From NCBI RefSeq assembly GCF_002291145.1, contig NZ_NTGE01000102.1:1-64000 (forward strand): DNA of 64,000 nt, read 5' to 3'. Positions 35,825 through 43,231 of this stretch are shown one piece after another. A program made the translations under genes and the position numbers. Within the stretch, counting starts at the first letter, position 1, and each line of letters starts with the position of its first letter. The stretch comes from Streptomyces sp. SA15. Its GTDB lineage: Bacteria; Actinomycetota; Actinomycetes; Streptomycetales; Streptomycetaceae. Under the pieces are notes generated by a model, which was not told where the DNA came from, searched no databases, and saw only the letters and a list, made by a program, of their open reading frames with translations.

Positions 35825-36087
35825 TCAGGGCATGCGGCTCAAGCGTTCGACCTCCTCCGCGAAGCGCAGGTGCTCGCGACCGCGCGTGCTCACGGCAGGC
35901 CAGGCAGGTGACACGATCCGGACGCGGAGAGGTCATCGCATACGGCACCCGCAGCCCGCATCCAGTAGTGACGAGGCTTGGCAGGTCGCCGGCCCAGGCC
36001 GAACTCGGATGCCACCATGTTCCGGACAGCGGCATCGCCGTGGACCACGTTCGCCTCGACATGGATGTGCGGGTCGTTCCCGCCCAT
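35825..36087 (-). pseudogene. small conserved hypothetical protein, twice frameshifted
   Basis: From ATG 36087 (GGGAGGACCC upstream) the frame reads GGNDPHIHVEANVVHGDAAV, RNMVASEFGLGRRPAKPRH. A shift near 35965 leads to CGLRVPYAMTSPRPDRVTCL, ACREHA, and a second shift near 35880 to REHLRFAEEVERLSRMP-stop. The three pieces form a coherent ~87-residue protein with a CLAC cysteine pair. I recognise no named function. Confidence 0.5.
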
Positions 36088-36300
36088 GGGTCCTCCCTGC
36101 TCAGACGACTGGACTGACCAAGAGTGCTGCCGCGCGGCAGCATCCTGCGGGATGAGTCTGCCAGGTGCCCCATGCTGGTGGCTGGTGTGATCATGGCGTC
36201 GCAACCCTCGCCGCCGCAGGAAGCCCCATGCTGTCGATGCCGTAGCCCGCAGTTGAGACCACTCTCGTGTGACTCGGACGGGCAAGGTGTCCCTTGGTTG

Positions 36301-36759
36301 TCACAGCTTGCGGAAGTCCCAGGAGACGGTCTTCGACGGTGTCAGGCGGATCCACGCATGCCGGCCATCGTGCGGCATAGCCTCCAGACCGAAGTTCTTG
36401 CGGGCGAACAGCGGTTCCAGCGCGTCGAGTTCGGTGCACGGTTCTCCGGTGCGGGGGATCTCGCCGACGAACTCCACAGTGCCTGACAGCTCGACCCCGC
36501 GCAGCTCCCCGTACCCCTCGCCGGAGTCGACGACGATCGCGACGCGCGGGTCGTGACGAAGCTCGGCCCATCGCTTGCTGCGCACGATGGAGTAAAGCCA
36601 CAACGAGGTGCCATCCCATGCGAACCAGAGGGCACTGACATGCGGGGCGCCGTCGCTTGAGACGGTAGCGATCCGGCACGTGCGCTGGGTGGCGAGGAAC
36701 TCGTCCAGCTCGTCCGGCGTCATCATGATCTTCCGGCTCCTGCGCTGAGTTGCAGCCAT
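36301..36759 (-). CDS. pyridoxamine 5'-phosphate oxidase-fold (PPOX/F420-type) protein
   Basis: A 152-residue split-barrel flavin or F420 binding protein: LDEFLATQRTCRIATVSSDG, PHVSALWFAWDGTSLWLYS, RSKRWAELRHDPRVAIVVDS. Such proteins reduce small molecules with FMN or F420, or act in haem or xenobiotic handling. The substrate cannot be deduced. ATG 36759 is the first start in frame. A DUF805 gene lies upstream on the same strand. Confidence 0.9.
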   Translation of the reverse strand: MAATQRRSRKIMMTPDELDEFLATQRTCRIATVSSDGAPHVSALWFAWDGTSLWLYSIVRSKRWAELRHDPRVAIVVDSGEGYGELRGVELSGTVEFVGEIPRTGEPCTELDALEPLFARKNFGLEAMPHDGRHAWIRLTPSKTVSWDFRKL

Positions 36760-36865
36760 GCGGGCCTCTCTTCTCTTGCGTCAGGGTGTCAGGGTGGGGG
36801 TCTTGTCTGGCGTGGCGTCAGAAGAATGGGCCCTTCTCCATGAGCCTGCAATGGTGGCGTCAGGC

Positions 36866-37243
36866 TCAGCCGACGGGGTGGCCGACGGCCTTGGGGGAGG
36901 AGCCGTACTGGTTGGCGTCTGGGGCGCTGTCCACCATCATGCCCACGAGGTAGACGATCGGGCCGACGACCGGAACCAGGGCGATGAGCATTCTCCAGCC
37001 GGACTTGCCGGTGTCGTGCAACCGGCGGACGGAGACGGTCAGCATGGGCACGATGAGCGGCAGCAGGAGGACGCTCAGCAGCGGGGCATTGATCGCGAAG
37101 CTGACCACGACGAGTACGACGGTGGCGCTCACGTACAGCAGCGAGAACCACCAATACTCCGAGCGCCGGGCGCGACCGGAGAACGTGGCGTACTTGGAGG
37201 TGAGACACACGCGCGCCGCGTCGGCGAACGACATGCTGGTCAT
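36866..37243 (-). CDS. DUF805 membrane protein
   Basis: A 125-residue membrane protein with the DUF805 pattern: SGRARRSEYWWFSLLYV, three hydrophobic segments, LTVSVRRLHDTGKSGWRMLI and LVGMMVDSAPDANQYG. Function of the family is unknown. ATG 37243 follows CGAAAGGATC. The leader and first codons are nearly identical to those of the SDR gene start at 38177, which is unusual for unrelated genes. Confidence 0.88.
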   Translation of the reverse strand: MTSMSFADAARVCLTSKYATFSGRARRSEYWWFSLLYVSATVVLVVVSFAINAPLLSVLLLPLIVPMLTVSVRRLHDTGKSGWRMLIALVPVVGPIVYLVGMMVDSAPDANQYGSSPKAVGHPVG

Positions 37244-37499
37244 AGTGATCCTTTCGCGGAAGCGTCTTGGGGACACGGTGGATCGGGCGACGGGGGCGCG
37301 GTCGTGCCGACGGTGCCGGCGCCGTCGCCTCGGCGGCGTGGTCGGCAAGGGATCGGGAGCGTGTGCGAAGCCGTTCCGCTGGTTCTCACGCTGCCGCCGG
37401 TCCTGCCGGCGGGGCGAGCTCCTTGCGGATGGATCGCGCCGCGGCGCGATCAGGGTTCGACGACGGGGTGGGAGTCGCGTCAGGGCAGCCGGTGCGGCG

Positions 37500-38177
37500 T
37501 CAGCCTCTGAAGATCCGCTCGGCTTCGTCGCGGTGGGTGGTGTGGAGGTCCCAGTAGACGGGGGAGATCTGGTCAGCCGTGGCCTTCGGCTGTCCGTAGA
37601 AGGTGGGGGTGCCGATCGACACGTCGATGCCGACGTGGGCGGCCTGGATGCCGGTGCCGGCCAGTTCCTTGTGCAGGTTGATCGCCCAGTTGCGCAGCGC
37701 CGCGGCGGCGGCGTTGACGTTTCCGACCTGCGGGACGGGGTCGATGGAGCCGGCGCCGGTGGTGTAGAGCAGGGTGCCCGTGCCGGCCTCGCGCATGGCG
37801 GGCAGTACCGCCTTGGTGGCGGCGATGGCTCCGTAGAGCTGGAACTCGATCTCGTGCTGCACGTGGGACGGTTCGGTGTCGGCCGGGGTGGTCAGGGCGG
37901 TGGAGTGGATGGTCCCCACCGGGGAGTACTCCAGGACGTCGATGCCGCCGAACTGGGTGGCGGCGGCCTTGAGCGCTTGAGTGAGTGTGTCGTGGTCGAG
38001 GACGTCCGCGGGGAAGGCGGCGGCGGTGATGCTCTCGGCGGTGAGCTTGGCGACGAGGTCGTCGAGCTTGGCGCGGTGGCGGGAGATCAGGGCGACGTCG
38101 AAGCCCTGGGATCCGAAGGTGCGGGCGATGGCCAGGCCCAGCTGGGGGCCGGCTCCGACGATGGCGATGCTGGTCAC
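37500..38177 (-). CDS. atypical short-chain dehydrogenase-like protein
   Basis: A 225-residue Rossmann protein starting at GTG 38177 with AAGGATC just upstream. The cofactor motif is VGAGPQLGLAIARTFGSQGF and the NAG position reads VLEYSPVGT. The expected YxxxK catalytic pair is not found after the Ser-like strand (YTTGAGSIDPVP, VGNVNAAAAALRNW). It is therefore a divergent SDR that may lack reductase activity or use other residues. Three GGATAG-type palindromes lie upstream. Confidence 0.85.
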   Translation of the reverse strand: MTSIAIVGAGPQLGLAIARTFGSQGFDVALISRHRAKLDDLVAKLTAESITAAAFPADVLDHDTLTQALKAAATQFGGIDVLEYSPVGTIHSTALTTPADTEPSHVQHEIEFQLYGAIAATKAVLPAMREAGTGTLLYTTGAGSIDPVPQVGNVNAAAAALRNWAINLHKELAGTGIQAAHVGIDVSIGTPTFYGQPKATADQISPVYWDLHTTHRDEAERIFRG

Positions 38178-38222
38178 AGCGATCCTTTCGTGGAAGACAT
38201 GGCAGTGGATGCCAGAAAATAT

Positions 38223-38305
38223 GGATAGATCTATCCGATTCCCAATCGGATAGGCCTTTCCGGTTCATCGTCACCACGGTACCACGGAACTGGATAGGCC
38301 AATCC
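38223..38305. promoter_or_regulatory. repeated GGATAG-type operators upstream of the SDR
   Basis: Perfect palindrome GGATAGATCTATCC at 38223-38236, inverted repeat CCGATT-CCC-AATCGG at 38235-38249, then GGATAGGCCTTTCC at 38248-38261 and GGATAGGCCAATCC at 38292-38305. The first lies 46 bp from the SDR start. The pattern fits a TetR- or MarR-like dimer binding several sites. No intact regulator gene is adjacent. Confidence 0.6.
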
Positions 38306-38699
38306 GATTGCTTGGTGCCGGATGCTCTACGCCGGCAGTCGGAGCGATGTCCCATCGACAAGTCGATGTTCTGTGCGGTCACCAGTCCGATGGAGCGGTG
38401 GACGGTGTCGTGGGCCGCTGCCCGCTGCGTTCCGGATGGCCGCCGGCCACCCCGTGGCCCAACTCCCGCCCGGACACCGGGCTTCGGCGAGGGACAGGGA
38501 GCCGGCGGCGGCTTCGGCACCGGAACCGCCTGGGACGGCCACGGCAAGCGCCCCGACCGTCCGGTGCTCGTGTTCGGCGGCGGCAAGAACGTCGTCTCGG
38601 CCGAGTTCTGCGGTGAGACACCATAGTTAGGGAGCGGAGTGTGCGTGCAGCCCCCATGCAGCGTGGTGGATGGGGCCGGCGCCGTGGGACAGGGGCAGG
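38306..38699. other. stretch without a recognised gene
   Basis: About 390 bp. A + frame ending at 38626 contains GFGEGQGAGGGFGTGTAWDG and VLVFGGGKNVVSAEFCGE, which looks coding by base bias but matches no family I know. Confidence 0.35.
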
Positions 38700-38916
38700 T
38701 CGGTGCCTCGGTTGTGGCGGCCACCTCCTCGCGGCGCAGGCCGGGAGTCCGGTGCAGGCCGGGAGTCCGGTGCAGGCCGGGAGTCCGGCGCAGGCCGGGT
38801 CCGACGGTGAGGCCGACCTGGTCGGGTCTGGTCTGCGCGCGGCGGGCGCGCAGGAACCGGCCCAGCTCGGCAGTGGCGCCGCTGCTCCGCTCGGGTGCGA
38901 TGCCCTTCCGTGTCAC
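38700..38916 (-). pseudogene. MmyB-like XRE regulator, N-terminal fragment with internal 18-bp repeats
   Basis: From GTG 38916 the frame reads TAELGRFLRARRAQTRPDQV, GLTVGPGLRRTPG and LRREEVA, the start of MmyB-type helix-turn-helix regulators (LxxFLRxRR...GxRRTPGLRREEVA). A triplicated RTPGLH insertion comes from the tandem repeat at 38736-38789. Homology stops after REEVA, before the recognition helix. Such regulators often sit divergent to oxidoreductases, as here with the AKR at 39078. Confidence 0.65.
38736..38800. repeat. 18-bp tandem repeat, three copies plus partial
   Basis: GCAGGCCGGGAGTCCGGT occurs at 38736-38753, 38754-38771 and (one mismatch) 38772-38789, followed by a partial copy. 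It expands the RTPGL motif of the XRE fragment in frame. Confidence 0.85.
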
Positions 38917-39077
38917 ACCGCGCTGACCTGCACGGCAGGCGCGTGGGGGGCCCTGTCGTTACCCCGAACGCCACTCCCCGGCACAGCTCGGCCTGCCACC
39001 GAGGGCGAAAAGGCGCGAGGGTGGATTCCGGACAGGACAGAGGAAACCGGCAAAAGCCAAGGAACGGAGCATTCTCG

Positions 39078-40055
39078 ATGCGGCACGTCAAGCTGGGTGA
39101 CCTGGAGGTTTCCCGCATCGGACTGGGCGCCATGGGCATGTCCCACGGCTACACCGGGGCCGGGAGGGACGATACGGAGTCGATCCGTACCCTCCACCGG
39201 GCCCTGGAGCTGGGCGTCACCTTCATCGACACCGCCGAGATCTACGGCCCGTACACCAACGAGGAACTCGTCGGCCGCGCCCTCAAGGGCAGGCGCGACC
39301 GGGTCGTGGTGGCGACGAAGTTCGGCTTCGTCTCGCACGCGGGCGGCGGGCCGGGACACCTGGACAGCAGCCCGGCCAACATCCGCACCGCCGTCGACGG
39401 CTCGCTCAAGCGCCTCGGCACCGACTGCATCGACCTGTACTACCAGCACCGCGTCGATCCCGAGGTGCCCATCGAGGACACCGTGGGGACGCTGGCCGAG
39501 CTGGTCGCCGAGGGCAAGGTCCGCCACATCGGCCTGTCCGAGGCCGGTCCGGACACCATCCGCCGGGCCCACGCCGTCCACCCGGTCACCGCCGTGCAGT
39601 CGGAGTACTCGCTGTGGACGCGGGACCCGGAGGCGCGGGTGCTGCCGCTGCTGCGCGAGCTGAACATCGGCTTCGTGCCCTTCTCGCCGCTGGGGCACGG
39701 GTTCCTCACCGGGCAGATCCGCTCCACCGAGGACTTCGACGACACCGACTGGCGCAAGAACAACCCGCGCTTCACCGGCGAGAACCTCCGGCGCAATCTG
39801 CGTCTCGCCGACGAGGTCCAGGCCATCGCCGCCGAGGCCGGCGCCACACCGGCGCAGATCGCCCTGGCCTGGCTGCTCGCCCAGGGCGACACCATCGCGC
39901 CGATCCCCGGCACCAAGCGCCTGAGCCGCGTCGAGGAGAACACCGCCGCCGACGGCATCGAGCTGACCGCGGAGCAGATCGACAAGCTCAACAACCTTCC
40001 CCCGGCCGCCGGCGAATCGCACGACGAGGCCGGCATGCGCCTGCTCGAACGCTGA
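39078..40055 (+). CDS. aldo/keto reductase (AKR13-like)
   Basis: A 325-residue AKR: LGDLEVSRIGLGAMGMSHGY, Asp/Tyr in FIDTAEIYGPYTNEELVG, Lys in VVVATKFGF, His in YYQHRVDPEVPIED, cofactor end TIAPIPGTKRLSRVEENTAA. NADPH-dependent reduction of aldehydes or ketones. ATG 39078 begins the family homology; the open frame upstream has none. A second AKR follows after 66 bp. The MmyB-like remnant upstream was probably its regulator. Confidence 0.92.
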   Translation: MRHVKLGDLEVSRIGLGAMGMSHGYTGAGRDDTESIRTLHRALELGVTFIDTAEIYGPYTNEELVGRALKGRRDRVVVATKFGFVSHAGGGPGHLDSSPANIRTAVDGSLKRLGTDCIDLYYQHRVDPEVPIEDTVGTLAELVAEGKVRHIGLSEAGPDTIRRAHAVHPVTAVQSEYSLWTRDPEARVLPLLRELNIGFVPFSPLGHGFLTGQIRSTEDFDDTDWRKNNPRFTGENLRRNLRLADEVQAIAAEAGATPAQIALAWLLAQGDTIAPIPGTKRLSRVEENTAADGIELTAEQIDKLNNLPPAAGESHDEAGMRLLER

Positions 40056-40121
40056 CCGGCCGCCGCGCCCCGTGCCGTCCGGCCACATACCCGCACCCCG
40101 CCCCGCACCCAAGGAAGTCCC

Positions 40122-40973
40122 ATGCAGACCGTCACCCTGAACAACGGCGTCGAGATGCCGATTCTCGGCTTCGGCGTCTACCAGATCCCGCCGGAGCAGA
40201 CCGAGCAGGCCGTCACCGAGGCCCTCGCCGTCGGCTACCGCCTGCTCGACACCGCGGCCGCCTACATGAACGAGGAAGCCGTCGGCCGTGCCATCAAGAA
40301 GAGCGGCATCCCGCGTGAGGAACTGTTCGTCACCACCAAGCTGTGGGTCCAGGACGCCCCCTCTGAGGAGAACACCAAACGTGCTTTCGAGAAGTCGATG
40401 GCCAAGCTGGGCCTCGACCACCTCGACCTGTACCTGATGCACCAGCCGTACGGCGATGTGTACGGCCAGTGGCGTGCGATGCAGGACCTCCACCGTGAGG
40501 GCCGTGTCAGGGCGATCGGCGTCGCCAACTTCCACACCGACCGGCTGGTCGACCTCATCCTCAACAACGAGGTCACGCCCGCGGTCAACCAGATCGAGAC
40601 CCACCCCTTCTTCCAGCGCACCGCGGACCAGGAGGTCATGCGCGAGCATCGGGTCCAGATCCAGTCGTGGGGCGGGTTCGCCGAGGGCAAGAACAACCTC
40701 TTCACCGACCCGGTCCTGAGCGACATCGCCGAAGAGCACGGCAAGTCCGTCGCCCAGGTCGTGCTCCGCTGGCTCATCCAGCGTGAAGTCGTCACGATCC
40801 CGAAGTCGGTCCGCCCGGAGCGCATGGCGGAGAACTTCGACGTCTTCGACTTCGAGCTCACCGACGACCAGATGGCCCGGATCGCCACCCTGGACACCGG
40901 AAGCTCGCTGTTCTTCGACCATCGCGACCCGGCCATGGTCCGCCGGCTCGGCAAGGTCCGTCTCAACGACTGA
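40122..40973 (+). CDS. aldo/keto reductase, 2,5-diketo-D-gluconate reductase type (AKR5)
   Basis: A 283-residue AKR5-type enzyme: NNGVEMPILGFGVYQIPPEQ, Asp/Tyr in LLDTAAAYMNEEAVG, Lys in FVTTKLWVQD, His in LYLMHQPYGDVYGQW, then QSWGGFAEGKNNLF and TIPKSVRPERMAENFDVFDF. AAGGA precedes the ATG. It lies in an operon with the upstream AKR. The pair probably handles small carbonyl compounds. Confidence 0.92.
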   Translation: MQTVTLNNGVEMPILGFGVYQIPPEQTEQAVTEALAVGYRLLDTAAAYMNEEAVGRAIKKSGIPREELFVTTKLWVQDAPSEENTKRAFEKSMAKLGLDHLDLYLMHQPYGDVYGQWRAMQDLHREGRVRAIGVANFHTDRLVDLILNNEVTPAVNQIETHPFFQRTADQEVMREHRVQIQSWGGFAEGKNNLFTDPVLSDIAEEHGKSVAQVVLRWLIQREVVTIPKSVRPERMAENFDVFDFELTDDQMARIATLDTGSSLFFDHRDPAMVRRLGKVRLND

Positions 40974-40988
40974 CCCGGAGGCTTCACC

Positions 40989-41110
40989 ATGCCCCATCGG
41001 CAGGACCTCACCGACGCAAGAGCCGCACCGAGGCGACGCACGCTTCTTCGGGGCGCACTTCTGGGAGGAGCCACTGTCATGGCCGGCGTTCAGACGAGCG
41101 GCTGCTCCAG
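40989..41110 (+). pseudogene. Tat-exported lipoprotein, N-terminal fragment
   Basis: From ATG 40989, 15 bp after the AKR5 stop, the frame reads RRRTLLRGALLGGATVMAGV, QTSGC, a twin-arginine signal peptide ending in a lipobox-like cysteine. Homology then ends and the frame runs antisense into the protease gene. The body of the exported protein is deleted. It was the third gene of the AKR operon. Confidence 0.5.
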
Positions 41111-41190
41111 GGTCGTGGCTGCGCCGCATCGGCCTGCGCCGAGGCTGATGCGGCGCGGGGCGTGGCGGAAGCCCTGTCGAACGGTTCGGC

Positions 41191-43230
41191 TCAGCCGCCG
41201 AGGTGGCTGCCGATCGACCGGGCGACCTCGGCGTGGGCGAGGTACTCCACGATGCTGTGCGCCCGGTCGCGGGCGTTGACGACGGCGAGGTCGGTCAGCC
41301 CGTCCGCCCAGTCGTCGCCCAACGGGCATCCGATGGCGACCGAGTCGGTCGGGCACCATGCGTTGAGCCAGTCCACCACCTTGTCCGGGCGCTTCGGCCC
41401 GCCGACGAGCAGCCTGCTGTGCACGTGGTCCAGGCCCAGGGGACTTCCCGCCGTGGTCAGGTGGATGAGGTCCACACCGGGGGGGAGCCGCGTGGTGAGA
41501 TCCATGCCGACGACCGAGCCGAGGCTGTGGCCGACAAGCACGACTTCTCCCGCGTCCGGCATCGTTTCGAGGACGCAGTCCTGGACCTCGTCCCGGATGC
41601 GCCGGTCGCCGAGGTACGCGGCCACGTCACGGTAGATCAAGGCGATGGCCCACGCGTCCAGGTCGCTCCTGGCGGCCAGCCAGCTCAGCTGTCTCTGCAG
41701 GGTCCCGACCACGTCGTCCAGGCCGATCCGCTCGGTGGCCAACTGCCTCTCGTGCGGCATGTGCCACTTGGCGGCCGCCTCGCCGACGATCTCCTCGTAC
41801 ACCGCGCGGGCCGTGGCAGTGGCGGGTGCGACCACCTCCGCCGCCGTGGCGGTCGGCGCCTCGACGATGCGGGGGACGGCCTGATGCGTGGTGAGGGCCT
41901 GCGCCAGTCTGTCGCCGTAGTAGGGGAACCAGACGTCCGCCGGGTCGACCGGGGGGAGCCCGGCGCGGACGAGCCCCTGATTGAGGCCGGCCGCCCATTC
42001 GCGGCGCAGTTTCTCGGGGTCCTTGCCTTCCTGGGAGCGGCCGTGCAGGAAGACCAGATGCCGGTTGCCGCCGAACGCGCCGTCCCGGGCGCGCAGTCCC
42101 GTACGCGCGGTGGCCCTCTCGGCGGCCGGGCGCGGCGCGGCGACGGCGGGAGTCGGAGTGGGAGCCGGCCCCGGACCGACTGCGGCCTCCGCGAGGCGCA
42201 GCCCCGACTCAGGGCCCATCTCGGCCAGCAGCGCCTGCTGCCGGGAGGTGAGGGGCAGGGCGGCGAGGTGCTTCAGGATGGAACTGATGCGGACGCCCTC
42301 GTTGGACACCCAGTCGATGGCGTCGTCTCCGTCACCGGGCCGCCAGACCTGCCCGTCGCGGCGCAGGACGCGGCCCTGGTCGTCGGTCCTGGGCACACCG
42401 CTGTGGTGGAGCGCGACGACCTCCCACTGGTCGTTGAAGACCGGGGAACCCGAGTTGCCGGGCTCGGTGTCCGTCTTGTAGTGCACGAAGTCGTCGAGGC
42501 GCACCTGGAGCATGTTGTCGCGTACGGCGATCTCCTTCAGGCGCCCCATCGGATGGCCGATGACGTTGACCGGCTCGCCGATCACCAGCTTTCCCGTCTG
42601 GGCGCTGAGCCGGTTCCACCCGAACGTCTCCCCCGGGGGCCGCCGGTCCGGGCCGGGTGCGACCAGCACCAGGGCGAAGTCGAGCGTTGCGTCCGCCGCG
42701 AAGAACCCGTCGGGGTCGAGTTCCAGCCGCGTCGCCGGCTGCGGTGTGTTGTCGACGGTGACCTGAGCCTCGAACTCCACGAAGCACTGCCGGGCGGCCT
42801 CCGCGTCGGTGAGCACGTGATGGTTGGTCATCAACAGGCTCGGCGACACCAGGAAGCCGGTGCCGATCGGCAGCTCGCGGCCGTTCTCCCGCACCGAGAT
42901 CCGGGCGATGGTACGTGCCGCCCGGACGCCGCGCGGCAGGAAGCTCCATGCCTGCAGGTCCTTGGACACCCCGAGGATGCGTTCGTACGCGGCGGGCGCG
43001 GCCAGCGGTTCCGTGCGGACGGCCTCCACCACCATGGCGGCGGGCACCGCGTGCCGGTCGAGCAGGCGGGCCGCGCGCGCCGCGAGCGCCTCCTGCGAAT
43101 CCGGGAAGGTGACCCCGGCGTCCCGCTGCCGCTCGACCGCCCGCCGCTCGTCGCCGGTCTCGCCGTACCGCGCGGCGGCCGCCGCGACCTGGCGCTCCCG
43201 CTCCGCGCGGGACTTGTCCGTCGCTTCCAT
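41191..43230 (-). CDS. trypsin-like serine protease fused to an alpha/beta hydrolase domain
   Basis: A 679-residue two-domain protein without a signal peptide. The N-terminal ~100 residues are charged and helical. A trypsin-fold domain (about 100-340) has catalytic His138 in LLMTNHHVLT, Asp184 in TLDFALVLVA and Ser260 in TEPGNSGSPVF. A Pro/Ala linker (360-385) leads to an alpha/beta hydrolase with HLVFLHGRSQEGKD and the elbow VVLVGHSLGSVVG near residue 567. It starts 1 bp after the stop of the haem peroxidase gene, so the two are translationally coupled. It probably acts in the cytosol. Partner and substrate are unknown. Confidence 0.85.
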   Translation of the reverse strand: MEATDKSRAERERQVAAAAARYGETGDERRAVERQRDAGVTFPDSQEALAARAARLLDRHAVPAAMVVEAVRTEPLAAPAAYERILGVSKDLQAWSFLPRGVRAARTIARISVRENGRELPIGTGFLVSPSLLMTNHHVLTDAEAARQCFVEFEAQVTVDNTPQPATRLELDPDGFFAADATLDFALVLVAPGPDRRPPGETFGWNRLSAQTGKLVIGEPVNVIGHPMGRLKEIAVRDNMLQVRLDDFVHYKTDTEPGNSGSPVFNDQWEVVALHHSGVPRTDDQGRVLRRDGQVWRPGDGDDAIDWVSNEGVRISSILKHLAALPLTSRQQALLAEMGPESGLRLAEAAVGPGPAPTPTPAVAAPRPAAERATARTGLRARDGAFGGNRHLVFLHGRSQEGKDPEKLRREWAAGLNQGLVRAGLPPVDPADVWFPYYGDRLAQALTTHQAVPRIVEAPTATAAEVVAPATATARAVYEEIVGEAAAKWHMPHERQLATERIGLDDVVGTLQRQLSWLAARSDLDAWAIALIYRDVAAYLGDRRIRDEVQDCVLETMPDAGEVVLVGHSLGSVVGMDLTTRLPPGVDLIHLTTAGSPLGLDHVHSRLLVGGPKRPDKVVDWLNAWCPTDSVAIGCPLGDDWADGLTDLAVVNARDRAHSIVEYLAHAEVARSIGSHLGG

Positions 43231-43231
43231 G

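Noticed and set aside
38913..41129. 738-codon open frame on the minus strand opposite the two aldo/keto reductases
   Set aside because: It is antisense to two genes with clear AKR motifs. Its composition (Gly/Val/Asp/Arg-rich, no motif) is the usual GC-bias shadow.
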